Positions 1-6,899 of a stretch of DNA of 22,299 nucleotides are shown here, in pieces (position 1 is the first letter of the stretch; every line of letters starts with the position of its first letter). The stretch comes from Lentisphaeria bacterium (GTDB lineage: Bacteria; Verrucomicrobiota; Lentisphaeria; Victivallales; UBA1829). A model generated the notes under the pieces. It worked only from the letters and a program-made list of their open reading frames with translations, had not been told where the DNA came from and ran no database searches. The stretch spans positions 1-22,299 of the forward strand of contig JAGAPM010000333.1 of assembly GCA_017623265.1 (NCBI GenBank), written 5' to 3'. The position numbers and the translations under genes are program-made.

Positions 1-465
1 CTGCCGGATGCCGCTCCCCTCATGGGTATGCTCATGTTCGGTAACCTGATGAAGGAATGCGGTGTTGTGGACCGCCTGAGCGATACCGTTCAGAATGCTC
101 TCATCAACATCGTGACCATCTTCCTGGGTATTGCGGTCGGCTCCAAGCTTTCTGCGGAACAGTTCCTGAGCGCTCAGACGCTGGGTATTCTGGTCCTCGG
201 CTGCGTGGCGTTCTGTATCGGTACTGCCGCCGGCGTGCTGATGGCGAAACTGATGAACGTCCTCAGCAAGGAAAAGATCAACCCGCTGGTCGGTGCCGCC
301 GGTGTCTCCGCCGTCCCGATGGCTGCCCGCGTGGTCAACAAGGTTGGTCTGGAATACGACAGCCAGAACTTCCTGCTCATGCAGGCAATGGGTCCCAACG
401 TTTCCGGTGTGATCGGCTCTGCCGTCGCTGCCGGTGTCCTCCTCAAACTCTGCGGAGGTCTCTGA
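1..465 (+). CDS. oadB: Sodium-pump decarboxylase beta subunit, OadB/GcdB/MmdB family (C-terminal part, 5' end outside window)
   Basis: The open frame enters from base 1, so only the last 154 residues of a protein usually near 400 are visible. Hydrophobic segments alternate with short loops. The family's very conserved C-terminal signature is clear: [18 protein letters not shown], then [20 protein letters not shown] close to the end. The upstream [14 protein letters not shown] stretch also matches the family. This integral inner-membrane subunit couples decarboxylation of a biotin-bound carboxyl group (oxaloacetate, malonyl- or glutaconyl-CoA type) to Na+ export. The substrate cannot be told from the beta subunit, because the alpha, gamma and biotin-carrier genes are not in view. 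The gene ends in TGA and is followed by a strong terminator, so it is the last gene of its operon. The family call is firm; the symbol oadB is the generic one and could equally be gcdB or mmdB. Confidence 0.93.
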   Translation: MPDAAPLMGMLMFGNLMKECGVVDRLSDTVQNALINIVTIFLGIAVGSKLSAEQFLSAQTLGILVLGCVAFCIGTAAGVLMAKLMNVLSKEKINPLVGAAGVSAVPMAARVVNKVGLEYDSQNFLLMQAMGPNVSGVIGSAVAAGVLLKLCGGL

Positions 466-503
466 CCCTGATCTGTCAGTTTTGCTGACAACACAAAATT
501 CCG

Positions 504-539
504 AAGCGCGAACGTGGCGTGATTCCCGTTCGCGCTTTT
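504..539 (+). terminator. Rho-independent terminator after the decarboxylase beta subunit
   Basis: A perfect 11-bp inverted repeat, AAGCGCGAACG (504-514) with CGTTCGCGCTT (527-537), flanks a 12-base loop. The stem runs directly into TTTT (536-539). It lies 38 bases after the stop codon and about 40 bases before the next start codon. Confidence 0.85.
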
Positions 540-579
540 GCATCTTCACGAATAACAACGATTAACGAATTATTTGATT

Positions 580-1209
580 ATGAAAACATTGACTTTTATT
601 CTCATGTCCGCCGCCATGATCCTGCTCGGCGCCGCCTGCTCCACTCCCCACACCACCAACACCGGCAGATCCGCCGTGGAAGAAGGTCTGACCTGCGCCG
701 TGGTGGAACGGGCACTGGACAAAGCGGACATTACCAAGTACAAAGGAAAAACCGTGTTCATGGATTATTCCTATCTCTCCCCGCAGACCCAGAAGGATCT
801 GTGCATGGCTTACATGGAAAAACGCTGCGCAGAAAACGAAATGATCGTCAGCAAGGATGCAGCGAAGGCCGATGTGGTCTTCCAGCTCTTCTGCGGTGTT
901 CTTGCAACGGATGTGGATAAGTTCCTGCTTGGTACTCCGCCGCTGCCGATTCCGGTTCCGGATACCGACCTGAGCATTGTGATCCCGGAAATCGCTCTTT
1001 TCAGTAAGTACACCCGCAGCGCATACGGCAGATTTTACATCACGGTCAAGGATGCCAAGACCAACAAGCCTCTGGAAACGATCACGGAACTCAATGCGCA
1101 GACGCAGTACATCAACTGGGTCATCTGTTTGATCCCCTTCAAGACCCACTCCACAGATCTGGAACACACGCCCTGCGATTCCGAAATGATCGCAGTCTGG
1201 GAAGAATAA
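580..1209 (+). CDS. Small outer-envelope lipoprotein of unknown function
   Basis: A 209-residue protein. The start is taken at ATG 580, because it places a short Lys-containing n-region directly before a hydrophobic segment and a lipobox-like LLGAAC, with the lipid-accepting cysteine at residue 20. The G at -3 of the box is slightly unusual. A TTG two codons earlier is in frame but adds nothing. No Shine-Dalgarno site precedes the ATG. The mature part has no catalytic motif I recognise. It contains a GKTVFMDYSYL segment, a proline-rich stretch near residues 125-133 (TPPLPIPVPDTD), and a strand-like region YGRFYITVKDAKTNKPL. The layout recalls small PVC-group lipoproteins of the DUF6655 kind, but I hold that loosely. 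The gene stands alone between two terminators, so it is probably monocistronic. An envelope location is well supported; its role is not known. Confidence 0.85.
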   Translation: MKTLTFILMSAAMILLGAACSTPHTTNTGRSAVEEGLTCAVVERALDKADITKYKGKTVFMDYSYLSPQTQKDLCMAYMEKRCAENEMIVSKDAAKADVVFQLFCGVLATDVDKFLLGTPPLPIPVPDTDLSIVIPEIALFSKYTRSAYGRFYITVKDAKTNKPLETITELNAQTQYINWVICLIPFKTHSTDLEHTPCDSEMIAVWEE

Positions 1210-1237
1210 GCGGACATTGTAAGATCTGCTGAAAAAT

Positions 1238-1285
1238 GGGGCTGTTGCAAAAACCTCAACAGGTTGGCAGCAGTCCCGTTTTTTT
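1238..1285 (+). terminator. Rho-independent terminator after the lipoprotein gene
   Basis: A long hairpin. The outer stem GGGGCTGTTGC (1238-1248) pairs with GCAGCAGTCCC (1267-1277) over 11 pairs, including two G-T wobbles. An inner stem AACCT/AGGTT closes on a CAAC loop. A run of seven T follows (1279-1285). It begins 28 bases after the stop codon. Confidence 0.85.
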
Positions 1286-1316
1286 GTGCGAAAACAAGTC
1301 ACAACGGGAAAATACA

Positions 1317-1335
1317 ACCTGTCCGGACCTGTCCG
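1317..1335 (+). repeat. Tandem 9-mer upstream of uvrA
   Basis: ACCTGTCCG occurs at 1317-1325 and again at 1327-1335, a 10-base period (one helical turn). A GTCCGGAC palindrome (1321-1328) spans the junction. The repeat sits about 40 bases upstream of the predicted uvrA -35 box. It may be a regulator site, but no known operator consensus was matched. Confidence 0.4.
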
Positions 1336-1374
1336 TATCAACATGCCTGAATCAAAATGCTGTCCTTCGGGCTG

Positions 1375-1404
1375 TTGCTTTTTTGTTCATCTGTGCTATA
1401 TTAT
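1375..1404 (+). promoter_or_regulatory. Candidate sigma-70-type promoter for uvrA
   Basis: TTGCTT (1375-1380) is followed after 16 bases by TATATT (1397-1402), or after 18 bases by TATTAT (1399-1404). A Shine-Dalgarno-like AGAAGGAA (1415-1422) precedes ATG 1428. The strong terminator at 1238-1285 makes an independent promoter here necessary. Confidence 0.55.
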
Positions 1405-1427
1405 TTTGAAACACAGAAGGAACGATC

Positions 1428-4301
1428 ATGACAGATATCATTATACGCGGCGCTGCCGAACACAATTTGAAGCATATTGACACCACGATCCCCCGGGATT
1501 CGCTGACGGTCATCACGGGGCTTTCCGGCTCGGGAAAGTCTTCTCTTGCCTTTGATACGCTTTACGCAGAAGGTCAGCGCCGGTATGTGGAAAGTCTTTC
1601 TGCCTATGCGCGCCAGTTTCTGGACCGCATGAGCAAGCCGAAAGTCGATCATATTGAGGGACTTTCCCCTGCCATTGCCATTGAACAGCGCACAGCCGGT
1701 TCCAATCCCCGGTCCACGGTGGCGACAGTGACAGAGATCTACGACTACCTGCGTCTGCTCTACGCCCACACCGGAACGCCCCACTGTCCGAAATGCGGCA
1801 AAATCCTTCAGGCGCAAAGTCCTCAAGCGATCTGTGAAAAGCTGATGAAGCTGCCGGACGGAGCGGCAATGATGATCCTGGCGCCTTATATCGACGGCAA
1901 AAAAGGGGAACACCGGGATGTGATCGAACAAATCCGGCGGGATGGCTTCATTCGCGCCCGCATTGACGGTGAGATCCTTTCGCTGGAAGATGATCTCAAG
2001 CCTCTTGCCAAGACCAAACTGCACTCCATCGAAGCGGTGGTGGACCGTCTCATCTGCGGCAGACTTGATCCCTCCCGCCTGAACGATTCCGTGGAAACGG
2101 CGCTCAAATGCGGTAAAGGGACCCTGATCGTACTTACGGAAGATATTTCCAATCCGGACAACAATTCCCGGAACCGGATCTGGCTGGAGGAAGTCATCAG
2201 CGAGCATCTCGGCTGTGAAAAATGCGGCATATCCTTCTCGAAACTGGAGCCGCGCAATTTTTCGTTCAACAGTCCGTACGGAGCATGCCCGGTCTGCAAC
2301 GGGATCGGGTCGGAACTGGTGATGGATCCGGCGAAAGTCATTCCGGATGAAAATCTTTCCATCAGCAAGGGTGCGATCCCGGCTTGGCGGCGCGGTCCCC
2401 GGCGGCTGATCATCTATTATAACCATCTGCTGAAAAGTCTGGCGACCCACTTTGATGAGCCGGATATGCTGGATATGCCGTGGAAAAAACTGCCGCAGAA
2501 GATCAAAGATGCCCTGCTTTACGGCACCGGAGAAGAGCCGGTGGATTTCAGTTTCTGGATGCGCGGACGGCGGATCAACATGACGAAACCCTTTGAGGGC
2601 ATTCTTGCCAACCTGCATCACCGCCAGAAAGATTCCGAATCCGATGCGGTGCGGGACCGGCTGGCGGAACTGACCGTCCGGCAGGTCTGCCCGGTCTGTC
2701 ACGGGAAGCGGTTGAAACCGGAAAGTCTGGCGGTGGAGATCGCCGGTGTCAGCATTGATGCGTTCAATGCCATGTCCGTGGAAAAAGCGCTTGATTTTGT
2801 GTCGAATCTGAAACTGGATGAAGAAAAAACCGCCATTGCAGGCGAAATTCTGAAAGAGATCCGCAACCGTCTCCGTTTCCTGCTGGACGTTGGGCTTGGT
2901 TATCTGACGCTGAACCGGGAATCCGGCACGCTTTCCGGCGGGGAGGCACAGCGGATCCGTCTTGCGACGCAGCTGGGATGCGGTCTTGTGGGCGTTCTCT
3001 ACATTCTGGATGAACCCAGTATCGGACTGCATCAGCGGGACAATGACAAACTTCTTGCCACCCTGAAACGGCTGCGGGATATCGGCAACACGGTGGTGGT
3101 GGTGGAACATGATATCGATACGATCCTGGCGGCGGATCATGTGATCGACCTGGGACCGGCGGCAGGAGTCCACGGCGGCGAGATCGTGGCGGAAGGCAAG
3201 CCTGCGGATTTGGTCCGGTTCCCCCGGTCCATGACTGCCAAATATCTTTCCGGCGAAGAGGAGATCCCGGTCCCCGCCAAGCGAAAAGGCGGCAGCGGCA
3301 AGTATCTGGAGATCATCGGGGCGGAACATAACAACCTGAAAAATATTGATGTCTCCATTCCGCTCAGCACATTCACCTGCGTTACCGGTGTCTCCGGCAG
3401 CGGAAAGTCCTCGCTGGTGAACGGGATCCTGAAACGAGTGCTTCAACAGCAATTCAAAATGGCGGATGCGGAAGAACCGGGGAAACATAATGCGGTTCTG
3501 GGTTTGAAACATATTGATAAAGCCATTGTGATCGACCAGAGTCCGATCGGGCGTACACCCCGTTCCAATGCAGCGACTTACACCGACATGTTCGGTGCGA
3601 TCCGTAATCTTTTCGCCTCGCTTCCGGAAGCAAAACTGCGGGGATTCGGCCCCGGCAGATTCAGCTTCAATGTCAAGGGCGGACGCTGTGAGGAATGTCA
3701 GGGCGATGGTATCAAGAAGATCGAAATGCAATTTTTACCGGACGTCTATGTGGAGTGTTCATGCTGTCACGGACGGCGTTTCAATGCCGAGACATTGAGC
3801 GTTTATTACAAGAAGAAAAATATAGCGGACGTGCTGGAAATGACCGTTTCCGAAGCGTGCGATTTCTTTGATGCCATCCCCACGATCAAACGCAAACTTC
3901 AAACGTTGAAGGAAGTGGGTCTTGGCTATATCCAGTTGGGTCAGCCAGCCACCACCCTTTCCGGCGGCGAAGCACAGCGGGTGAAACTGGCAGCTGAACT
4001 TGCCCGTGTTCCCCGCGGTCATACCATCTATATTCTGGATGAACCGACCACCGGGCTGCATATTGCAGACATCAAACAGCTATTGGAAGTGCTGGTGAAA
4101 CTGCGGGACAAAGGCAACACGGTACTGGTCATTGAACATAATCTGGATGTCACCAAGGTGGCGGATTATGTGATCGATCTCGGACCGGAAGGGGGCGATA
4201 ACGGGGGCACGCTGGTGGCTTCCGGAACGCCGGAACAGGTGGCGGAAGTGCCGGAGTCTCATACGGGGAAATATCTGAAACGGATTCTGGGAAAAGCCTG
4301 A
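1428..4301 (+). CDS. uvrA: UvrABC excinuclease subunit A
   Basis: A 957-residue DNA-damage sensor of nucleotide excision repair. As a dimer it scans DNA, recognises bulky lesions and loads UvrB using two ABC-type ATPase modules. Both modules are complete. Module I has Walker A GLSGSGKS (31-38), signature LSGGEAQR (502-509) and Walker B YILDEP (525-530). Module II has Walker A GVSGSGKS (654-661), signature LSGGEAQR (844-851) and Walker B ILDEP (869-873). Cysteine pairs occur at 120/123, at 263/266 with 287/290, and at 754/757 with 777/780; the last set is the C-terminal zinc hairpin. Length is normal for the family. ATG 1428 has AGAAGGAA just upstream, and the protein starts at the expected DIIIRGAAEHNLK. 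No terminator separates it from the downstream lipoprotein hydrolase, so they may be cotranscribed. uvrA is SOS-induced in many bacteria, but no known LexA box was recognised here. Confidence 0.98.
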   Translation: MTDIIIRGAAEHNLKHIDTTIPRDSLTVITGLSGSGKSSLAFDTLYAEGQRRYVESLSAYARQFLDRMSKPKVDHIEGLSPAIAIEQRTAGSNPRSTVATVTEIYDYLRLLYAHTGTPHCPKCGKILQAQSPQAICEKLMKLPDGAAMMILAPYIDGKKGEHRDVIEQIRRDGFIRARIDGEILSLEDDLKPLAKTKLHSIEAVVDRLICGRLDPSRLNDSVETALKCGKGTLIVLTEDISNPDNNSRNRIWLEEVISEHLGCEKCGISFSKLEPRNFSFNSPYGACPVCNGIGSELVMDPAKVIPDENLSISKGAIPAWRRGPRRLIIYYNHLLKSLATHFDEPDMLDMPWKKLPQKIKDALLYGTGEEPVDFSFWMRGRRINMTKPFEGILANLHHRQKDSESDAVRDRLAELTVRQVCPVCHGKRLKPESLAVEIAGVSIDAFNAMSVEKALDFVSNLKLDEEKTAIAGEILKEIRNRLRFLLDVGLGYLTLNRESGTLSGGEAQRIRLATQLGCGLVGVLYILDEPSIGLHQRDNDKLLATLKRLRDIGNTVVVVEHDIDTILAADHVIDLGPAAGVHGGEIVAEGKPADLVRFPRSMTAKYLSGEEEIPVPAKRKGGSGKYLEIIGAEHNNLKNIDVSIPLSTFTCVTGVSGSGKSSLVNGILKRVLQQQFKMADAEEPGKHNAVLGLKHIDKAIVIDQSPIGRTPRSNAATYTDMFGAIRNLFASLPEAKLRGFGPGRFSFNVKGGRCEECQGDGIKKIEMQFLPDVYVECSCCHGRRFNAETLSVYYKKKNIADVLEMTVSEACDFFDAIPTIKRKLQTLKEVGLGYIQLGQPATTLSGGEAQRVKLAAELARVPRGHTIYILDEPTTGLHIADIKQLLEVLVKLRDKGNTVLVIEHNLDVTKVADYVIDLGPEGGDNGGTLVASGTPEQVAEVPESHTGKYLKRILGKA

Positions 4302-4344
4302 GATCCGTCAAAATTTGAACACAAATCATGAAAGTGACGGAGAA

Positions 4345-5376
4345 ATGACAAAGAAACGACGGATCATAAAAAATGCTGTCTTTCTGTTATTTTTCCTGTT
4401 ATTCGTTCTGCTTACCGGCTGTGCCGGCTTGAGAACGATCCCCCCGCTTCCGGATCTTTCCGGAATACCGTCCGAGCCATTTGCTCCGACTGTTCTTTAC
4501 ATTCCCGGCTGGCAAAGTCAGCAGGGTCCGGAGTATGAAGAAATGGTACGGGACCGTCAGGCGGAAGAGATTCGTCTTCTGCAGGCGGCATACCCGGGGG
4601 CAAACATTGTTTACACCTTCTGGGATAATGCGGTAAGCTGGCCGCAATGCGTCAAAAATACCGATAAACTGATACACGATCTCGGCAGAAGGATCCGTGC
4701 TTTGACGCCGGAGCAGCGCGCCAATCTGATTCTTGTGGGCCATTCACTCGGTGGAAAAGCGGTGATCCGTCTGATGTCCGGTCTTGCCAAAAAAGGCATG
4801 CGTGTAAAGCAGGGCGTCTTTCTTGCTGCCGCTCTTCCGGATACAGCGCCGGAAATCGGCAGAGCGATCAATGCCTCCATATATCCGGTCATCAATATTT
4901 ATTCTCCTGCCGATGGGACTTTGCGTCTGATTCTGGGTTTTGTGGGCAATTCTCCGCCATTGGGCGCCTACGGTAATGCGATCGCATATCCTCCGGAACG
5001 ATTTTTTCAATATCACGTGGAACCGCATTTCAAGGGGAACTGGGACTGGATCCACAACCATTGGAGCGTTCATTATCTGGAGCGGCTGGATCAGATCCTT
5101 TCAGCCAACACCCTGCCGTCCAACGAGATCCATCCGCCGGAGAAAAAGATCATTCTGCCCCACGCCACGACACCGGTCTATCAGACGGATGCCAATCTTT
5201 CCGCATGGAAGACCCTGCGGACATACAAGGGATGGCGTCTGCAGAACAGCCGGTTGATCCGTTTCCACTACCGGATCCTGGACCGGCGTGACCGGGTTCG
5301 GGCGGAAGCGTGGACATGGACCTCGATCAAGGAGTCTATGGACAGCCTTGAAGCCCAGTTGGGGCAGGGGGAGTAA
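4345..5376 (+). CDS. Alpha/beta-hydrolase-fold lipoprotein (lipase/esterase-like)
   Basis: A 343-residue exported hydrolase. The start at ATG 4345 puts a Lys/Arg-rich n-region (TKKRRIIK) before a strongly hydrophobic stretch and a textbook lipobox LLTGC, with the lipidated cysteine at residue 26. A TTG 30 bases upstream is in frame but would lengthen the n-region. GGAG (4339-4342) lies only two bases from the ATG, so translation may rely on coupling to uvrA, whose stop is 43 bases away. The nucleophile elbow GHSLGG gives Ser134. Asp190 in YSPADGTL and a histidine in HNHWSVHY (His239 or His243) complete a plausible catalytic triad. Lipases and esterases share this pattern, so the substrate cannot be assigned. 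The C-terminal 80 residues or so, after the last triad residue, contain Arg/Trp-rich segments I cannot match. The gene has no terminator and converges on the minus-strand gene ending at 5378. Confidence 0.87.
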   Translation: MTKKRRIIKNAVFLLFFLLFVLLTGCAGLRTIPPLPDLSGIPSEPFAPTVLYIPGWQSQQGPEYEEMVRDRQAEEIRLLQAAYPGANIVYTFWDNAVSWPQCVKNTDKLIHDLGRRIRALTPEQRANLILVGHSLGGKAVIRLMSGLAKKGMRVKQGVFLAAALPDTAPEIGRAINASIYPVINIYSPADGTLRLILGFVGNSPPLGAYGNAIAYPPERFFQYHVEPHFKGNWDWIHNHWSVHYLERLDQILSANTLPSNEIHPPEKKIILPHATTPVYQTDANLSAWKTLRTYKGWRLQNSRLIRFHYRILDRRDRVRAEAWTWTSIKESMDSLEAQLGQGE

Positions 5377-5377
5377 A

Positions 5378-5791
5378 TCAATATCCCCGCAGAGTATAGT
5401 GCATGACTTCGGCACGGATCATGGGATCAAAGGAGATCGCCTGTGCAGATTCGGGCTGCAGTCCGGGATTCATAACAGCTTGCGCCAGAAGAAATTCCCC
5501 GATTCTTGTCCGGTACTTGCAGAGTTTTTCCTCTGCATCTTCCTCCGCAGCATCCACACAGATCATTACGCTGAAACCGAACTCGACAGGCGGATTGTTG
5601 CCGAAATTCATTTTTTCCGTACAAAAAACAACGGCAGGCAGCTGAAATTCCGGAAAATATTGCAGAACCTGCTCCGGTGTTCCTTCTGTCATGGAATAAA
5701 TGTGCCAGCCGGGATATTCCTCACCGGTAGCGGTCTGGGCATGATCGTAAAATGTTGCGACCTGTTCAAGATAAGATAATTTTTCGGACAT
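5378..5791 (-). CDS. Hypothetical protein, 137 residues
   Basis: I do not recognise the family with confidence. The start is well fixed: AAAGGAGA lies just upstream of the ATG at 5791. The sequence reads as an alpha/beta soluble protein with no signal peptide and no membrane segment. It has an N-terminal helix, a strand FQLPAVVFCTEK near residues 49-60, a strand FGFSVMICVD near 71-80, an acidic/Lys helix, and a C-terminal strand ending MHYTLRGY. The order of elements (helix, LPAVVF strand, F.V.I strand, long helix, terminal strand) loosely recalls phage tail-terminator or Gp37-like proteins, but nothing else nearby is phage-like, so that is only a thought. It follows the LD-carboxypeptidase by 49 bases on the same strand and is probably cotranscribed. 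Its stop codon is one base from that of the convergent hydrolase. Confidence 0.8.
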   Translation of the reverse strand: MSEKLSYLEQVATFYDHAQTATGEEYPGWHIYSMTEGTPEQVLQYFPEFQLPAVVFCTEKMNFGNNPPVEFGFSVMICVDAAEEDAEEKLCKYRTRIGEFLLAQAVMNPGLQPESAQAISFDPMIRAEVMHYTLRGY

Positions 5792-5840
5792 TGCGTCTCC
5801 TTTCGTTTTGAAAAGGTACGCAGCGTCAAAGAGATTTTTC

Positions 5841-6737
5841 TCAATATGTCATGAGACCATCATTGCGGATCGTGACGGATTTTCCGACAGCAAAGGACAG
5901 GGAAGGGAGGGCATGCCCGAAGGTCAATCCCTCAAAAAAGGGCGTATCCGGGTGGCGTTCTGCGAAACGCCGGAAGATCCGTTTCCGTTCCTCCGGGGTT
6001 CCGCAATCACCGGAGAAACCGGCAAATACCACAGCGGCAACGGAGTCAAAGATTCCGGCGAGTTCCAGCTGCAGGAGCATGCGGTCGATCTTGCGGGGCT
6101 CTTCATCAATATCTTCTACGGCAAGGATCTTGCCGGACCAACCCGGGAGCCATTGGGAGCCACACAAACTGGCGAGAACCGTCAAATTTGCAGGCACAAA
6201 ATTGCCAGTGACGGATGAAATGACGGATGGAATGACGGGAGTAAGCTGCGCCGTTTTTTCCGGTGTTCCGGCGAGGGCATGCCGCATGGATTCACAGGAA
6301 AAAGGATCGGCGGCGATGTCCGGCAGATGAGCCGCCATCCGTGCAGCAACGGGGCGTCCGGCAGAGCGCGCAAGCATGGCAAGATGAAGGGCAGTCACAT
6401 CGCTGTACCCGACAACGGGGAGATTCCGTTTTTTCAACAGGTCCCAGTCAATGAGGGGCAGCAGATATGCGGCACCGTATCCGCCGCGGCTGCAAAGGAT
6501 CAGATCAATGGACTCATCCCGGAGCAGGGCATTGAAACCGGCGGCGCGTTTTTCCGCATCGGCGGCGAAATAATCTTCTTCGCCGGGGGTCAGGGCATCA
6601 GGCGCGAGGGTGTAAGCGATCCCCCACTTCTCCAGCAGAGCGGCGGCAGCAGCGATCTGTTCCGGCTCCACCAGTTTGGAGGGGGTGCAGATCCCGATTT
6701 TCCGGATGGTATCGGGGAACGGGCAATCGTTTTTCAT
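5841..6737 (-). CDS. ldcA: LD-carboxypeptidase, peptidase family S66 (LdcA-like)
   Basis: A 298-residue cytoplasmic enzyme. In this family it removes the terminal D-alanine from murein tetrapeptides during cell-wall recycling; some S66 members (MccF) instead cleave microcin C-type adducts. Family landmarks are all present: CSRGGYG (82-88), the nucleophile motif GYSDVTALH with Ser112, the EDIDEEPRKID block with Glu208 as likely triad member, and GLTFGHALP with His275. Length is typical. The ATG at 6737 follows GAAGGA at slightly long spacing (about 11 bases). There is no signal peptide, in line with cytoplasmic recycling. It is divergent from the Gfo/Idh/MocA gene and leads a probable two-gene unit with the 137-residue protein. 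The S66 call is firm; murein versus antibiotic-adduct substrate is not decided by sequence alone. Confidence 0.93.
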   Translation of the reverse strand: MKNDCPFPDTIRKIGICTPSKLVEPEQIAAAAALLEKWGIAYTLAPDALTPGEEDYFAADAEKRAAGFNALLRDESIDLILCSRGGYGAAYLLPLIDWDLLKKRNLPVVGYSDVTALHLAMLARSAGRPVAARMAAHLPDIAADPFSCESMRHALAGTPEKTAQLTPVIPSVISSVTGNFVPANLTVLASLCGSQWLPGWSGKILAVEDIDEEPRKIDRMLLQLELAGIFDSVAAVVFAGFSGDCGTPEERKRIFRRFAERHPDTPFFEGLTFGHALPSLSFAVGKSVTIRNDGLMTY

Positions 6738-6775
6738 CCTGTAAAAAATCCTTCTGTTTTGTTCTGACGGAAGAT

Positions 6776-6803
6776 ATTTTACACCATTCCATCAAAAAAT
6801 CAA
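6776..6803 (-). promoter_or_regulatory. Candidate promoter for the LD-carboxypeptidase gene
   Basis: On the minus strand, TTGATT (6803-6798) and TAAAAT (6781-6776) are 16 bases apart, about 40 bases upstream of the ATG at 6737. Confidence 0.45.
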
Positions 6804-6822
6804 GCAAAAAGTCCGAAACAAC

Positions 6823-6851
6823 TTTCATTTTGTGTGATTTGATGTTATATT
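6823..6851 (+). promoter_or_regulatory. Candidate promoter for the Gfo/Idh/MocA gene
   Basis: A TATATT -10 box (6846-6851) has only a weak TTTCAT (6823-6828) 17 bases upstream. The weak -35 may mean activator dependence. GAGGAG (6886-6891) is a good ribosome site eight bases before ATG 6900. Confidence 0.4.
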
Positions 6852-6899
6852 AACAGAAACAACTTAAAAAAACAATCAAATCTTTGAGGAGAATTGAAA

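Noticed and set aside
474..490. Small hairpin TGTCAG-TTTTG-CTGACA just after the oadB-like gene
   Set aside because: Only six pairs and no T run follows; the real terminator is the 11-bp stem at 504-539.
1359..1384. Possible second terminator before uvrA (GCTGTCC / GGGCTGTTGC then six T)
   Set aside because: The stem needs a T-T mismatch and wobble pairs and is weak; the TTGCTT fits better as a -35 box.
1401..3731. Long open frame (776 codons) on the minus strand opposite uvrA
   Set aside because: It is fully covered by the uvrA gene with all its motifs. The antisense translation is Arg/His/Phe-rich and matches nothing; it results from codon bias.
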